Part shown: positions 57,468 through 60,000 of the stretch, one piece after another | Position numbering within the stretch: position 1 is the stretch's first letter | How the letters are laid out: every line of letters starts with the position of its first letter | Notes under the pieces: generated by a model | Database searches by the model: none | Told to the model about the DNA's origin: nothing | Seen by the model: only the letters and a program-made list of their open reading frames with translations | Made by a program: the position numbers and the translations under genes | Origin: Takakia lepidozioides | Taxonomy: Eukaryota; Streptophyta; Takakiopsida; Takakiales; Takakiaceae | Assembly (NCBI GenBank): GCA_030704615.1 | Contig: CM060731.1 | Coordinates: 73,514,756 to 73,574,755, forward strand | Length of the DNA stretch: 60,000 bases | Direction: 5' to 3'

Positions 57468-58131
57468 TTGCGTGTGACTCCATATGCAATCCAACCAATC
57501 AATTCGCAGGATACAAAGTTTGGAAGGGCCTGTTCGGCCACCATGTCGGATGTAAACAGTGTATTTGGGATGTGCGGCCAGATGGATTCTATAGGGCCCA
57601 AATGGGAAACGATCCGAGTTCAATCACATCAGAATGAGAGTGAAGCTCTGAATTTCTTAAGCTTTTGGGTTAAATCAAATCCGAGTGTCATGCGCGACAA
57701 CTCAATTCATCAAACTTGGCACCAAAATTGAACATCACCAAATAGATCGATTCGTCATCCAGTGCCATAAGGCTACCCGAATACAGTCAGGGATTAACAC
57801 ACTTCTCTGAGTGCTGGGTTGATTAGGCAGTGAAACGCCTTTAAACACATAAGGCAATAAGGTGGAGTTCAATCTCCCCAGATCATACTCCATGAAGAGA
57901 AACCAGAGACAACAACCCTTGCACACACATGATCGATGAGAGCTTCCTTCACTGCTCAAGTCTGCTCAAGTAACGATTCACAAATGAATCCAACTACAAC
58001 CATTTCAACAAGAGCTTTGCAACAAAGATCCTAGAAATAATGCCCTTAGTTGAAACTTCAAGGCCCCAGATTTGGACCTCGACACCTATAATCATATCTG
58101 TAAAATGAAATTAGTGGACATGAAGTCAATA
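57468..58131. other. Intergenic, no gene seen
   Basis: Sequence between the PPR relic and the 3' end of the FKBP gene. Only short frames without motifs; the right part should hold the FKBP 3' UTR. Confidence 0.5.
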
Positions 58132-59643
58132 TTATTCACAGATGACATCAGAGTAGAAGCCAATAGTCCTTCTTTTGCAGTCTTTTACCTCCAATAGTTC
58201 CACATCAAACACCTCAAATTGCTTGGCACTAAAAAAAGTTGATGGTCCCACCTGCAGAAGTAACCACTATGTTAGTAACAAGACTTTGCAAGATCTTCAA
58301 CCTTTCTTCCTTGAATTAACCCCCCTTCTCATCAAACCATAGCACTATCATTGGGTCAGTGACAAGGCATCATGAGCAGGGACGTCAATCTCCGCTGCAG
58401 CTAACTCGAAGGTTCACTTACATGAAACTCTCACTGTTGATACTGGTCGATGCAAGACTCAATTCGTGTGAAGGGGATTACTCAATGCATGATCCATACA
58501 ACTAAGCTCTCAAATGAAGACAGGGAGATTGGCCCTCTGACGTTTTGAGGGAAAGGTATAACTTAGTTTGCCGTGCATTGCAAATAAGGACAATATTGCA
58601 TTAGTTTGTATTGTAGCATTCTCAACTTCATAATTGAAAGGCAGGAGCTACTGCCAGACAAACTTACTGGAGGCCCGAGTTCCGGAGGAATGACAATACG
58701 ACGCTTGCCACCAAGCCGCATGGTGCGGATGCCTTCTTCAAATCCTGGTGAAAAAAACAAATCCCATCACAAAATGCAGTATGGAGAATTTACCAATCAG
58801 GTACCCAGCTTTCAGGTAGTCCCAAATAGACCTTTCCCACCAGAACATCATTCACCCTCTGACATGAGGGGGCACAAGCGACAGTAAATCCAAAAAGAGA
58901 GACGATGGCATTTGTACCAGTAGATAAACATTTCTCGTCTTAAGGGACATTTGCATGCAACATGGCTTGTTGTAGCCTTGTTCCTACTTCAGCAAGAGCA
59001 GGTGGAGCTGGTTCAAGCTACTTTTGTACTCTCTGGTCAAGACAGAATCCACCCCACTATTCAAAAGAAAGTTCACATCTCATCAAGTGGACGTGTATGT
59101 ACCGGGTATCATTCCTTTGATGCCAAGGCGGGTGCGCGCAGGTTGGCCCTGCTGATAGCTGCTGTCTACTCGGCGTCCAGACTCATTGTACCCTGTGTAA
59201 TGAAACACTACCTGCCACAACACAAATTCATTAGAGAGTCACTAATTTTTTTTTTAAGTGTGGTCATCCTTTCAAAATAGAGCAACAAGTTGAAAGTAGA
59301 AAAGTAGGACCAATGCATGAAAGTCATAGGGGATAATGTGAAACTGCCATAGAAGTTAGCGGAGATGTATTTTGAAGCGTGTCAACAATGGCTGTGCTGA
59401 TTCCAGTAGAGAGCTGTGCCATTCAGCATACCAGTTACATGCAAGCAGTACAGTTGAATGCACCTGACAGATTTTTTATCCTTCATTGAAAAATATGTTT
59501 CTTTTCTTTGGTGCAAGGGTTGGGACAAAAAACCTGTTGGCCATCCTGGGGACAGCTGCCCTGCCCTTCCACTAGGTCAAAGTAAATGAGCCCTGACTGT
59601 GCCTTCACATACTTGTCACTGGTTACCACCTTCACATCAAACC
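58132..59643 (-). CDS. FKBP20-2: FKBP20-2-like peptidyl-prolyl isomerase, C-terminal exons (gene runs off the right end)
   Basis: Four exons on the minus strand with GT/AG borders: 59643-59534 (KYVKAQSGLIYFDLVEGQG), 59211-59103 (VVFHYTGYNESGRRVDSSY, then QPARTRLGIKGMIPG), 58744-58668 (FEEGIRTMRLGGKRRIVIPP) and 58251-58132 (VGPSTFFSAKQFEVFDVELL, then RRTIGFYSDVICE and stop TAA at 58134-58132). Phases agree across the joins. FELGPPVGPST-type spacing, and the Cys-bearing tail after the FKBP fold, match plant FKBP20-2. That protein is a thylakoid-lumen immunophilin linked to photosystem II supercomplex assembly. The 5' exons, with the transit peptide, lie beyond 59,650 or outside the window. I see no lesion in these exons. 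Confidence 0.88.
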
Positions 59644-60000
59644 CTGTTGCCAAGTTACCATGCAGTAGTCAGAGAAGAGCCACTTCCATGGACTGAGGGC
59701 TCAAGTACATCAATCGAGGACACAAAAAGGCTACTTGCAGGTATAGGCTACGTCCGTATGCAGTAATGTAGACTTGCATAGATTCAGTAGTATAAGATCA
59801 AAAATTTTGGGGATAGAATCAGGAGTGAATGGGATCCTGGCCATGTTTTCTGCTTTGCTGGCCAAGCTAAGCCAATGGAAAGATACATTTCAACGGCAAA
59901 AGCTACTGTGGTGTCAAACATCATGACTCGTACAATTTATTCAAACTTGATTCAACATCAACCAGCTCCCTAGGTGTAACAGTACTCTGGTTTCTGTGAC
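59644..60000. other. Upstream intron of the FKBP gene or further exons
   Basis: No clear exon was recognised. The upstream exons of the FKBP20-2-like gene should lie here or beyond the window end. Confidence 0.4.

Overview
The window is nuclear DNA of a streptophyte plant. The evidence is intron-containing genes, a full DYW-class pentatricopeptide (PPR) gene, an FKBP20-2-like chloroplast immunophilin, a GDSL lipase relic, Mutator-like transposases and a Ty3/gypsy retrotransposon. A complete DYW domain points to a lineage with organelle RNA editing (moss, hornwort, lycophyte or fern). A cytosine methyltransferase inside a Ty3/gypsy element recalls reports from charophyte algae. I cannot choose between these from sequence alone.

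Layout. 0-12 kb: exon fragments of an unrecognised gene, a dead GDSL lipase, a glycosyltransferase-61 scrap, the intact DYW PPR gene (5255-8701), then sequence without a recognisable gene. 12,021-52,962: a single mobile element of 40,942 bp. It is bounded by inverted repeats of about 104 bp (2 mismatches) and a perfect 9-bp target duplication, GTGTTATTC. The duplication length and the enclosed DDE/SWIM transposase make it a giant Mutator-like element (MULE). 53-60 kb: a possible exon, a decayed paralogue of the PPR gene, and the 3' part of an FKBP20-2 gene on the minus strand.

Inside the giant element, from left to right: (i) a MULE transposase with SWIM finger (+), broken by stops and frameshifts, with one intron filled by a CAGTCCRCTGG-type repeat; (ii) a second, different DDE/SWIM protein (-); (iii) a divergently transcribed multi-exon gene (+) joining a ParB/sulfiredoxin-like domain (DGNHRL) to a bacterial-type amino-methyltransferase (NPPY, then a permuted SAM motif), with about 20 copies of a 24-bp palindrome in its introns; (iv) a convergent gene of unknown function (-) with a CPFC-type finger and Gln/Thr-rich stretches made of the same CAGTC repeat. 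Gene (iv) is split by a 16.8-kb Ty3/gypsy composite.

That composite has one truncated unit and one nearly full unit, ordered gag - protease - C5 cytosine methyltransferase - reverse transcriptase - RNase H - integrase - PHD finger. Two unrelated DNA methyltransferase types, one adenine/N4-like and one C5, therefore sit in one nested transposon. The CAGTC repeat is found almost only inside the giant element and not in the nested retroelement. A seed copy lies in the element's own terminal repeat, so the repeat probably spread within this element family.

Most coding regions inside the element carry frameshifts or stops although the ends are nearly identical. This looks like a copy that was mobilised in trans, or that was moved recently and is decaying.
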